6,835 nucleotides of DNA from Acidobacteriaceae bacterium. GTDB lineage: Bacteria; Acidobacteriota; Terriglobia; Terriglobales; Acidobacteriaceae. This document shows positions 1 to 5,611 of the stretch, one piece after another. The notes under the pieces are model-generated. The model worked only from the letters and a program-made list of their open reading frames with translations, did not search any database and was not told the DNA's origin. The stretch is taken from the NCBI GenBank assembly GCA_030044455.1, contig JASHVU010000117.1:1-6835 (forward strand). The letters are read 5' to 3'. The number at the start of each line of letters is the position of its first letter. Within the stretch, counting starts at the first letter, position 1. The position numbers and the translations under genes were made by a program.

Positions 1-1379
1 CCGGCTCCGGCGATGAGGAACTCGTTGGTCTGGGGGTCGCGGAAGAAGCGGATGAGCAGGTCCTCTTCCATGAGCTTATGGATGGTGGGAGCGAGCTTGT
101 CTTCGTCGGCGCGGCTTTTGGGCTCGATGGCGTAGGTCATGGCCGGCTCAGGCATGGTTGCGAGTTCCACCTGGATGTCGGCGCCTTTCTGGCCCAGCGT
201 GTCGCCGGTGAGGGTGTCGCGCAGCTTGGCCACGGCGCCGATGTCGCCGGCGTGGAGTTCGGGAACTTCGACAGCCTTGCGGCCCTGCATGACGCTGAGG
301 TGCGAGAGCTTCTCCTGACCACGGCGGGAGTAGTTCTCAAGCGCGGCGTCGTTTTTGACGACGCCGCTGATGACCTTAAAGAAGCTGATGCGGCCGGCGA
401 AGGGGTCTGCCATGGTTTTGAAGACGAAAGCTGCGACGGGCTCGCTATCGGCGACCTTGCGGGTGGCGGGAGTTGAGTCGCCGTTGGCCGCAACGGTATT
501 GACCGCGATGGAGGCGCGCTCGACGGGCGCGGGCGTGTAGTCCCTGATGAAGTCGAGCAGGTGATCGAGGGCCATGTTTCCCAGGCCGCTCGAAAAGAGG
601 ACGGGGAAGATGCGGTCTTCGCGAATGGCCTCATGGAGCGCGGCGATAAGGTGATCTTCAGGGATGGTGCCCTTCTCAAAGAATTCTTCCATGAGCTCGT
701 CTTTGCCTTCGGCAACCAGCTCGACGAGGGCCTCGTGGCGAGCCTTGGCGTCGGCGGCGAGGGCGGCCGGAATTTCGGCTGAGACTTTGCCGCGGCCGTC
801 GCCACCGGGTGTGTAGGTATAGGCCTGCATGGTGACCAGGTCGACGACGCCGTGGAAACCATTGGCGTCGGAGATGGGCAACTGGACGGGAACACAGTTG
901 CGGCCCCAGCGCTCGTGAATATCGTCGATGAGGGCGCTCAAGCCGCCGCCGCCGCCGGCCTTGGGATGGTCCATTTGATTCACGAGGACGATGCGGGGCA
1001 CATTGGCTTCGTCAGCGAATCTCCACACGCGCTCGGAGACCGGCTCAACGCCGTTCTGGGCATTAATGACGACGATAGCGGACTCAACCGGGAGCAGCGC
1101 AGCGCGGGCTTCGTGGGTAAACATGTGGAAGCCGGGTGTGTCGAGGAGGTTGATCTTGGCGCCCTGCCACTCAACAAAGGCGACGGCGTTCTGCATGGTG
1201 ACGCGGCGCGCCACTTCTTCTTCGTCGTAGGCGGTTACGGCCGAGCCATCTTCGACGCGGCCCTGCGTGGGCGTCATTTTCGCGGCATGCAGCATGGCGG
1301 CAATGAGTGTGGTTTTGCCGCTCTGCGCATGCCCAACTACAGCCACGTTGCGGATCTCACTTCCCTGGTAGGTTTTCAT
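1..1379 (-). CDS. fusA: Elongation factor G-like GTPase (EF-G-2 type), C-terminus beyond left edge
   Basis: Translational GTPase of the EF-G family, expected to act on the ribosome in translocation or a related step. The 459 visible codons start at an ATG (1377-1379) with AGGAG five bases upstream and cover the G domain, domain II and the start of domain III. Visible motifs are G1 GHAQSGKT (residues 16-23), a switch I-like ARRVTMQ (57-63), G3 DTPGF (80-84), G4 NQMD (134-137) and G5-like SSG (263-265). Domain II begins near residue 313, with DPFAGRISFFKV at 325-336. Domain III is recognisable from RFFRDPQTNEFLIAGA at the edge. The G1 form and the F in place of H after DTPG resemble the EF-G-2/FusA2 paralogues (for example the second EF-G of Thermus thermophilus) more than housekeeping EF-G, so a paralogue is likely and the symbol is only generic. 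A run of five glycines (142-146) directly follows the G4 loop. About one third of a normal ~690-residue EF-G is missing because the window ends. Confidence 0.93.
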   Translation of the reverse strand, partial: MKTYQGSEIRNVAVVGHAQSGKTTLIAAMLHAAKMTPTQGRVEDGSAVTAYDEEEVARRVTMQNAVAFVEWQGAKINLLDTPGFHMFTHEARAALLPVESAIVVINAQNGVEPVSERVWRFADEANVPRIVLVNQMDHPKAGGGGGLSALIDDIHERWGRNCVPVQLPISDANGFHGVVDLVTMQAYTYTPGGDGRGKVSAEIPAALAADAKARHEALVELVAEGKDELMEEFFEKGTIPEDHLIAALHEAIREDRIFPVLFSSGLGNMALDHLLDFIRDYTPAPVERASIAVNTVAANGDSTPATRKVADSEPVAAFVFKTMADPFAGRISFFKVISGVVKNDAALENYSRRGQEKLSHLSVMQGRKAVEVPELHAGDIGAVAKLRDTLTGDTLGQKGADIQVELATMPEPAMTYAIEPKSRADEDKLAPTIHKLMEEDLLIRFFRDPQTNEFLIAGA

Positions 1380-1384
1380 GGTGT

Positions 1385-1389
1385 CTCCT
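1385..1389 (-). promoter_or_regulatory. Ribosome binding site of the EF-G-like gene
   Basis: AGGAG on the minus strand, five bases before the ATG at 1379. It fixes the start: the protein then begins MKTYQGSEIRNVAVVGH, the expected short lead-in to the G1 loop. Confidence 0.75.
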
Positions 1390-1890
1390 GAGTTGATGGT
1401 GGAATTCAGCTCCGTTGCATAAAAGGCGCGTCGAGCGCCGGCGGATGCGGGCGTGGACGCCCACACGACAGCCGGGATTCCACTCCATCGACATGGACCC
1501 GTCGATGGGGACTCCGGGCAGGAGCCCGGCGCTACTGTAAAAGGAATGCGCTCGGAGATGTTGTGGCAGGGATTGTACGGGGACGCCATTGGTGGCGTTC
1601 CATGGGCCGAATTGCCGGGATCGGGGTCCGGTTCTCCCGTCTTCCTCATCCATGCGGATGGTCTCAGAGCTCCGACGGCATTTTCCGAGTAGCTGTGCCC
1701 TTTTCAGCCCTTCGCAGGGTCGCCGCTCCCTGATGGTCGCGTCGACATTGCAGCCCGGCTCCGCCACGCAACAACTCGGAGAGTGCCTTTGGGCGGCGGG
1801 AATTGACGGATTCCCGCGCGTCTTTGTCGAAAAACGGATGCTATCACAGGCGGAGTATGAACGTCGTGTGACAGGAAGTACAAACAGACA

Positions 1891-1917
1891 GGGACTAAGG
1901 GAATGGGGGGCTGGGGG
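1891..1917 (+). promoter_or_regulatory. Potential G-quadruplex motif
   Basis: Four G-runs with short loops: GGG, five bases, GGG, three bases, GGGGGG, two bases, GGGGG. This satisfies the usual G3+N1-7 rule on the plus strand. It lies about 65 bases before the uracil-DNA glycosylase start. Two related decamers flank it, GGGACTAAGG (1891-1900, inside the motif) and GGGACTGAGG (1924-1933). Whether it folds or regulates anything is unknown. Confidence 0.4.
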
Positions 1918-1969
1918 TACGAAGGGACTGAGGCGGCTGTTGCAATTTCACGGCCCGCGGCCAGCCCTT

Positions 1970-1975
1970 TAAAAT
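1970..1975 (+). promoter_or_regulatory. Possible -10 element giving a leaderless glycosylase transcript
   Basis: TAAAAT ends six bases before the ATG at 1982, so transcription from it would start at or next to the initiation codon. There is no Shine-Dalgarno sequence before this ATG, which fits a leaderless mRNA. The -35 side is weak: TTTCAC at 1946-1951 with 18-bp spacing matches poorly. This is an inference from spacing only. Confidence 0.3.
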
Positions 1976-1981
1976 CGCAGA

Positions 1982-2704
1982 ATGGCCCAAATTGCGCGCG
2001 GGACACAGAAGGGGGTGGGATTCACAACTCTGGTTGCGTTCAATGATGCGGTTGTGGAGTGCAACCGCTGCCCGCGGTTGCGCGATTACTGCGCTGAAGT
2101 GGCGCGGACAAAGCGCCGGGCATATCTTGATTGGGAGTATTGGGGAGGGCCGGTGCCATCGTTCGGCGACGAGAAAGCGCGCGTGCTGGCGCTGGGGCTG
2201 GCGCCGGGTGCGCACGGGTCGAATCGTACGGGCAGGCCGTTCACGGGTGATGGGTCGGGGGATTTTCTGTATCCGGTTTTATATGAAGCGGGCTTTGCCT
2301 CGCAGCCGAAAGCGGTTTCGCGCAACGACGGCATGAAGCTGAAGGGGCTATGGATTACATCTGTAGCCCGGTGCGCTCCGCCGGGGAACAAGCCGGCTCC
2401 TAAGGAGCTGAAGAATTGCGCGTTTTGGCTCGACAAAGAGATGAGCCTGCTCAGGAATCTGCGAGTGGTGGTCTGCCTGGGCAAGATTGCCTTTGACGGG
2501 CTGCTGGGACACGTGGCGCGAACGCACGGGCTCGGTTGGCGAGGTGATTTCACTTTTGCGCACGGGGCCGAATATGAGCTGCCGGGCGGGTTGAAGGCGA
2601 TTGCCAGCTATCATCCTTCGCTGCAGAACACGAATACCGGCAAGCTGACGCGGCCGATGTTCTTTGAGATTTTTCGGCGGGCGCGGGTGCTGGCCGGGCT
2701 TTGA
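1982..2704 (+). CDS. Family 5 uracil-DNA glycosylase (UDGb type)
   Basis: Removes uracil and probably other deaminated bases from DNA, starting base-excision repair in the cytoplasm. The 240-residue protein has the full signature. Four cysteines are placed as iron-sulfur cluster ligands in family 4/5 enzymes: C27 and C30 (ECNRCP), C131 and C146. Motif 1, GLAPGAHGSNRTGRPF (72-87) followed by TGDGSG (88-93), is the family-5 form; it has GAHGSNRTG where family 4 has GExPG-type sequence. Motif 2 is YHPSLQNTNTGKLT (210-223), with the conserved HPS..NT. D90 in motif 1 is the probable acidic catalytic residue by comparison with family-5 enzymes. The length is normal and no key residue is missing. 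The ATG lacks a Shine-Dalgarno site, but the next in-frame starts would cut close to the first cysteine pair, so I keep it. The gene appears monocistronic, divergent from the EF-G-like gene and followed by a repeat-rich spacer. Confidence 0.95.
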   Translation: MAQIARGTQKGVGFTTLVAFNDAVVECNRCPRLRDYCAEVARTKRRAYLDWEYWGGPVPSFGDEKARVLALGLAPGAHGSNRTGRPFTGDGSGDFLYPVLYEAGFASQPKAVSRNDGMKLKGLWITSVARCAPPGNKPAPKELKNCAFWLDKEMSLLRNLRVVVCLGKIAFDGLLGHVARTHGLGWRGDFTFAHGAEYELPGGLKAIASYHPSLQNTNTGKLTRPMFFEIFRRARVLAGL

Positions 2705-2788
2705 TGGGGCGGCATTTATATGGGTCGATATTGCGAGAAAACCATCTGCTAGGGCTATTGGTTCCTCCATATGTGATGTCCTTGCGCC

Positions 2789-2872
2789 GTCCCTACGGGA
2801 CTGGGTATCCATATTAGGGAGCCCTTTCCCCACGCTGAAACGCGGGGCTAACAACCACTGCGCCAACGGCGC
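2789..2872. repeat. Cluster of three small hairpin repeats
   Basis: Three inverted repeats in 84 bases: GTCCC-TAC-GGGAC (2789-2801); CCCCACG-CTGAAA-CGCGGGG with one mismatch (2828-2847); and GCGCC-AAC-GGCGC (2860-2872). They occupy the 297-base spacer between the glycosylase and cupin genes, which otherwise holds no gene. No T-run follows, so they are not typical intrinsic terminators, though they could still limit read-through or protect 3' ends. They resemble REP-like intergenic palindromes common in Acidobacteriota. Confidence 0.5.
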
Positions 2873-2932
2873 GACTACCGGAAATTACTTTTGTGGCCCT
2901 TAATAAAGCCGCATTCGTGGTTCAGACGTTGT

Positions 2933-2960
2933 GGCATGGCTGAAGTCGTGGCCTTTCAAG
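2933..2960 (+). repeat. REP-like repeat, copy 1
   Basis: GGCATGGC-TGAA-GTCGTGGCC followed by TTTCAAG: an imperfect hairpin with two G-T pairs and one bulge around a TGAA loop. The same design and the same CCTTTCAA tail recur at 3721-3748, so the two are copies of one repeat family with consensus close to GGCACGGCTGAAGCCGTGCC. It ends 41 bases before the cupin start codon. Confidence 0.55.
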
Positions 2961-2990
2961 GACGGGACCTTTGTTGAAGGCGATCAGGAC

Positions 2991-2997
2991 GAGGAGA
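2991..2997 (+). promoter_or_regulatory. Ribosome binding site of the cupin gene
   Basis: GAGGAGA, four bases before the ATG at 3002. It supports that start over the internal ATG at residue 4, and it means the protein has no N-terminal signal sequence. Confidence 0.7.
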
Positions 2998-3001
2998 CCA
3001 G

Positions 3002-3499
3002 ATGGAACGAATGCCTGAAGATATTCTGCGAGCGGTGTTAAGTGAGGAGCCTGAGCCGCCAAGGAAAAAGAGGAACGATCCGGCGCAGCACTGGACGCCG
3101 GCCGTTCTGCTGGAGCGGGCGGCCTACTTGAGGAAACTGGCGCGGGCCGGCAACGGTTCGGCAAGCGAGACCATCGGCGAGTTTCCGCAGCACTACGCGA
3201 TGTTGTCGTTCCGTGCAAGCAGCGGCGAGGTGGAGGTGCACGAAGAGTGGGCCGATCTGTTTGTGGTACTGGCCGGCGCAGCGGTGTTGGTGGTGGGGGG
3301 AACGGTCATGGGCGCGCGGGCGATTGCGCCCGGTGAGACGCGCGGTGACTCGATTGAAGGCGGCATGCATCAGAATCTGCGCGCGGGCGATGTTGTTCAT
3401 GTTCCGGCAGGCACTCCACACCAGTTTTTGCTCAACAGCAATAACACCATTACAAGCCTGGTGATGAAGGTGAAGGAAACGGCGCCGGGGAAGCTCTGA
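3002..3499 (+). CDS. Cupin-domain protein
   Basis: A 165-residue single-domain cupin (beta-barrel fold), probably metal-binding; the reaction or ligand cannot be told. Motif 1 is VHEEWADLFVVLAG (79-92) and motif 2 is GDVVHVPAGTPHQFLLN (129-145), a full match to G(X)5PxG(X)2H(X)3N. Likely metal ligands are H80 and H140, with E82 and D85 in place of the second His and the Glu of the classical HxH(X)3-4E motif. The loop between the motifs carries GETRGDSIEGG (111-121), as in an acidobacterial cupin family with VVGGTV...GE.RG.SIEGG. Many members of that family carry an export signal. This one instead has a charged N-terminus (EEPEPPRKKR at 15-24) and should be cytoplasmic. It has a strong ribosome binding site, stands alone between two repeat-rich spacers, and no partner gene is evident. 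Confidence 0.88.
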   Translation: MERMPEDILRAVLSEEPEPPRKKRNDPAQHWTPAVLLERAAYLRKLARAGNGSASETIGEFPQHYAMLSFRASSGEVEVHEEWADLFVVLAGAAVLVVGGTVMGARAIAPGETRGDSIEGGMHQNLRAGDVVHVPAGTPHQFLLNSNNTITSLVMKVKETAPGKL

Positions 3500-3520
3500 T
3501 TAAGTCGCGGGACCGGTTCA

Positions 3521-3633
3521 CGGGGCTAAAGCATTGCCGTGAGAATGCAATCCCGGGGTGAAGGCAGAAGCAAAAGGGCCCGCGGTTAAAACCGCGCTAT
3601 AGCTGGAGGCTCAATTCAACAGCCTGAAGGCTG
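3521..3633. repeat. Cluster of three hairpin repeats after the cupin gene
   Basis: In order: a two-part inverted repeat with outer arms CGGG/CCCG and inner arms GCATT/AATGC (3521-3555); a perfect palindrome CGCGGTT-AA-AACCGCG (3581-3596); and CAGCC-TGAA-GGCTG (3620-3633). The last has the same TGAA loop as the repeat at 2933. They sit in the first part of the 418-base spacer between the cupin gene and the downstream cassette. They may reduce read-through between the two units, but there is no T-tract typical of an intrinsic terminator. Confidence 0.5.
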
Positions 3634-3720
3634 CTGCTCCCTCCCGTTTTCTCGCGAGTTTCTCCTCAAGGCGAGTTCTCACGCAGATACTAATGCCCCA
3701 TTCATTTTGCCTGCCTGTTT

Positions 3721-3748
3721 GGCACTCCTAAAGCCGTGCCCTTTCAAA
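3721..3748 (+). repeat. REP-like repeat, copy 2
   Basis: GGCAC-TCCTAAAGCC-GTGCC followed by CTTTCAAA. The outer arms pair perfectly, and the loop and CCTTTCAA tail match the copy at 2933-2960. The inner stem has decayed on the left side (TCC instead of GGC). It lies about 170 bases before the cassette. Confidence 0.55.
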
Positions 3749-3840
3749 GCGGCAACTTGATCAGAGGTTCCTCAAAGTGGAAGCAGGGGCGCAGCGGCGG
3801 GTTTGAATTGTCACGCGGCGCGCTCCACTGTGCGTTTGCC

Positions 3841-3870
3841 GCAACATTCCACAACCAACGGGTGTATAGT
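3841..3870 (+). promoter_or_regulatory. Possible promoter of the four-gene cassette
   Basis: TATAGT at 3865-3870 matches five of six positions of a sigma-70 -10 box. GCAACA at 3841-3846, 18 bp upstream, is a weak -35 (three of six). Transcription would start near 3877, leaving a leader of about 40 bases before the ATG at 3918. It is the best candidate in the spacer, but the evidence is only consensus matching. Confidence 0.3.
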
Positions 3871-3917
3871 CTTTCGCAATCCTGCCATATTCCTCGGAGC
3901 GAAAGGGGCGATACAAC

Positions 3918-5012
3918 ATGTTCGAGTCTGCAGAGGGTCTCGGCGCAAGACATTTCGAAGCTACACCGAGCCGCAGTTCCTGTCCTCTGGCCAGCTACGG
4001 CAGGACGCGCAGCTCATGGATTGCAGCCACTATTTTTCTTCTCATCCCGGCGTGGTACGCATGGGGAGCAGCGTTGGACGCCCAACCGGCTGGCGCGGAT
4101 CAGGTGCTTCTGAACAATGGCGATCACTTCACCGGGAAGATTGTCAATAAGACTGCAGAAACGGTGATGCTCTCTACTGACTATGCCGGTATGATCACCA
4201 TCCATCAAAATGCAATCAAGACAATCATCCCTGCACCTGAACCGGTTGTTTCTGCCGCAGCTCCCGTCGCCACTCCACAGCAAACGAAAGGCTGCCCGAG
4301 CGGATCAAGCTTTGTTCCCGCGTCGTGGCAGCTTGTCTTTCAAGGCGCTCCCGACAAGGTCGTCCTGGGCACACAAAGTCAGGAACAATTTGGCGGGGAG
4401 GCTGGACTGAACTTCTGTGAGGGCTCGCCTCGAGACGCCACAAGCCTGTTTGCAAAAGGCAGCCACACGCGAACCTACAAAGAACTTTCCACCTCGATAC
4501 AGACTGACGTTGCCGGGGCGCAGCTTGAGCAGCAGCACTTCTTCAAGAGTGTGCAAGGCGCAGGCATCTTTGAAGTGGTTGAAGAATTCACCAACAACTC
4601 TCTTGGGATGGCGGCAGAAAGAAGCGCGGGGATCGGTTTGGATTCGCCTCAGTTTCATCAAGGCCGGTTCTACTACGATTTTTCGGTAGAGGGCCGGTAT
4701 GTTGGAGAACATCTTGATCACACCGCTGCTCACCTGAACCTTGCCGCTGTCCGCATCGGCGAACAGACACACACGCAGGGAACATTCAGCTGGAACGAGC
4801 AGGCGTGGATCATGCCAACCCTCAACGACATTCACGGATTGCAGGGCTACGCCACAGCCGGACCGTCGATTTCGATCAAGAAGTGGCTCAAGCTTGGCCT
4901 GACTGAGGAAGAAAGCTATCTTGGGAACGCACCGAAGCCCAACCGGAAAAATTACTTTGCCAGCACCCTGTCGCTCACCATTCAGGGCGGTTCCGGCGTT
5001 GGCTCGAAGTAA
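3918..5012 (+). CDS. DUF481-like outer-membrane beta-barrel protein
   Basis: A 364-residue protein, first of the cassette. Residues 61-95 (DQVLLNNGDHFTGKIV, then MLSTDYAGMITI) match the N-terminal module of acidobacterial DUF481/YdiY-type proteins, which has the form V.L.NGD..TGK...L...Y.G.I.I. From about residue 130 onward come alternating beta strands. The end, SYLGNAPKPNRKNYFASTLSLTI, parallels the last hairpin and strand of DUF481 barrels, although the protein finishes in GGSGVGSK rather than an aromatic residue. Export is likely: a hydrophobic stretch WIAATIFLLIPAWYAWGAA (34-52) with small residues after it suggests signal cleavage near A52-A60. The leader is odd, because 33 mostly polar residues precede the hydrophobic core and no in-frame ATG, GTG or TTG lies closer to it. 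The ATG at 3918 has a GGGG-type ribosome binding site (3905-3908). DUF481 proteins have no established biochemical role. The next gene starts 21 bases after the stop, so they are probably co-transcribed. Confidence 0.75.
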   Translation: MFESAEGLGARHFEATPSRSSCPLASYGRTRSSWIAATIFLLIPAWYAWGAALDAQPAGADQVLLNNGDHFTGKIVNKTAETVMLSTDYAGMITIHQNAIKTIIPAPEPVVSAAAPVATPQQTKGCPSGSSFVPASWQLVFQGAPDKVVLGTQSQEQFGGEAGLNFCEGSPRDATSLFAKGSHTRTYKELSTSIQTDVAGAQLEQQHFFKSVQGAGIFEVVEEFTNNSLGMAAERSAGIGLDSPQFHQGRFYYDFSVEGRYVGEHLDHTAAHLNLAAVRIGEQTHTQGTFSWNEQAWIMPTLNDIHGLQGYATAGPSISIKKWLKLGLTEEESYLGNAPKPNRKNYFASTLSLTIQGGSGVGSK

Positions 5013-5033
5013 CAACTCGCGAAAGGAGCCGTT

Positions 5034-5360
5034 ATGGCAGTAAAGAAACGCGCCAAAAGCACGAAGAAGTCGACAGGAAAGAAGCAAGGGACTGTTCGCC
5101 CGGGGGGAAAAGCGCCCGTGGTTGCAAAAAAGAAGTCGGTCAAGACGGCAAAGAAGAGCATTGCGAAGGAGGGCGTGTCAAAGACGCGGAAGCCTGCCGG
5201 TGCGCCGGTAGTAAAGGCCCTGATTGCGCAGGCAATGCCCGATCCAACCGGCTCCTGCCGTTACGCCGATTCATTTGGCCAGATTCAATGCGAATCTCCC
5301 GTCACGAAGAGCTACTGCGACAGTAAGCAGGGGGTTTGGGTCCAGGATGGACGCTGTTGA
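5034..5360 (+). CDS. Small protein with lysine-rich tail and four-cysteine module
   Basis: A 108-residue protein I do not recognise. Residues 1-55 form a strongly basic, low-complexity tail (KK, KKK and KAxxKK-like runs, with Ser, Thr, Ala and Gly) resembling bacterial histone H1-like tails, so it could bind nucleic acid or another polyanion. After a short linker (56-71) comes a compact module with cysteines at 75, 86, 95 and 108 (spacing C-x10-C-x8-C-x12-C), containing TGSCRY, QCES, YCDS and GVWVQDGRC. The last residue is a cysteine. Four cysteines could form two disulfides or one metal site. There is no signal peptide, so disulfides would be unexpected unless the protein is exported another way. 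The start is firm: AAAGGAG (5022-5028) lies five bases before the ATG. It is second in the cassette, 21 bases after the DUF481-like gene and 41 bases before the next. Confidence 0.72.
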   Translation: MAVKKRAKSTKKSTGKKQGTVRPGGKAPVVAKKKSVKTAKKSIAKEGVSKTRKPAGAPVVKALIAQAMPDPTGSCRYADSFGQIQCESPVTKSYCDSKQGVWVQDGRC

Positions 5361-5401
5361 CGCTTGCGGAGTCCCACAGAATCTTGACGGAGGGAACAGC
5401 T

Positions 5402-5611
5402 ATGAACGTGAAGTACTATTGCTGCGTCTGCGATGAAGAAATGACCGCCCAGGTTCATTCTGAATGCAGCGCTCTGCCGGACAATCGAGTCCTGATGGTG
5501 CAAATCAAGGGCATGCAACTCGTCCAGAGCTCGCATAATGTTCAGCTGACCTGCCCCAATGGACACACCTGCAACTACCCGTGCGTGGGAGGTTCCGATG
5601 ACGAAGCATGA
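5402..5611 (+). CDS. Small zinc-ribbon-like protein
   Basis: A 69-residue protein of unknown function. Two cysteine knuckles stand out: CCVC at residues 7-10 and CPNGHTCNYPC at 51-61, with another cysteine at 22 and histidines at 19, 45 and 55. A CxxC pair (C7 and C10) plus a CPxGH-type knuckle is how small zinc ribbons look, so binding of one zinc ion is likely, but no named family fits. The tail is acidic (GGSDDEA). The start at 5402 is chosen over an in-frame ATG at 5336 because GGAGGG (5389-5394) lies seven bases before it and because 5336 lies inside the preceding gene. The last 14 bases overlap the next gene, indicating translational coupling and a shared mRNA. Confidence 0.7.
   Translation: MNVKYYCCVCDEEMTAQVHSECSALPDNRVLMVQIKGMQLVQSSHNVQLTCPNGHTCNYPCVGGSDDEA
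5587..5592 (+). promoter_or_regulatory. Ribosome binding site that sets the start of the membrane protein gene
   Basis: GGGAGG inside the end of the zinc-ribbon-like gene, five bases before the ATG at 5598. It decides between this start and the in-frame ATG at 5559, which would add 13 residues read out of frame from the preceding gene and has no such site. Confidence 0.7.

Larger units (their letters stand above)
1380..1981. other. Divergent intergenic region with inverted repeats
   Basis: About 600 bases separate the EF-G-like gene (leftward) from the uracil-DNA glycosylase gene (rightward), so control regions of both should lie here. Open frames on both strands show no family resemblance and look like chance frames in GC-rich DNA. 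Visible structure: an inverted repeat CCGGGC-AGGA-GCCCGG at 1514-1529, a second one ACGCCA-TTGG-TGGCGT at 1583-1598, and a G-rich stretch at 1891-1917 listed separately. These hairpins resemble the short intergenic repeats scattered through acidobacterial genomes. I could not find a convincing sigma-70 promoter for the EF-G-like gene. Confidence 0.6.

Noticed and set aside
78..1391. Long open frames on the plus strand and in another minus-strand frame (78-476, 852-1391, 137-895)
   Set aside because: They overlap the EF-G-like gene, which has full family motifs; GC-rich third positions create open shadow frames.
1501..1560. Region with GGAGCCCGGCGCTACTGTA considered as a riboswitch or small RNA
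   Set aside because: Only a single 6-bp hairpin is visible and no conserved riboswitch core could be recognised.
1357..1767. 136-residue minus-strand open frame upstream of the EF-G-like gene
   Set aside because: Overlaps the EF-G start, has no ribosome binding site or domain, and runs through inverted repeats.
2789..3633. Hairpins considered as intrinsic terminators
   Set aside because: None is followed by a T-run; they fit better as intergenic repeats.
3736..4113. 125-residue plus-strand frame before and into the cassette
   Set aside because: Starts inside a REP-like repeat, has no ribosome binding site and overlaps the DUF481-like start in another frame.
4305..5087. 260-residue minus-strand open frame
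   Set aside because: Antisense to the DUF481-like gene, whose leader module and terminal strand are recognisable; no ribosome binding site or domain seen.
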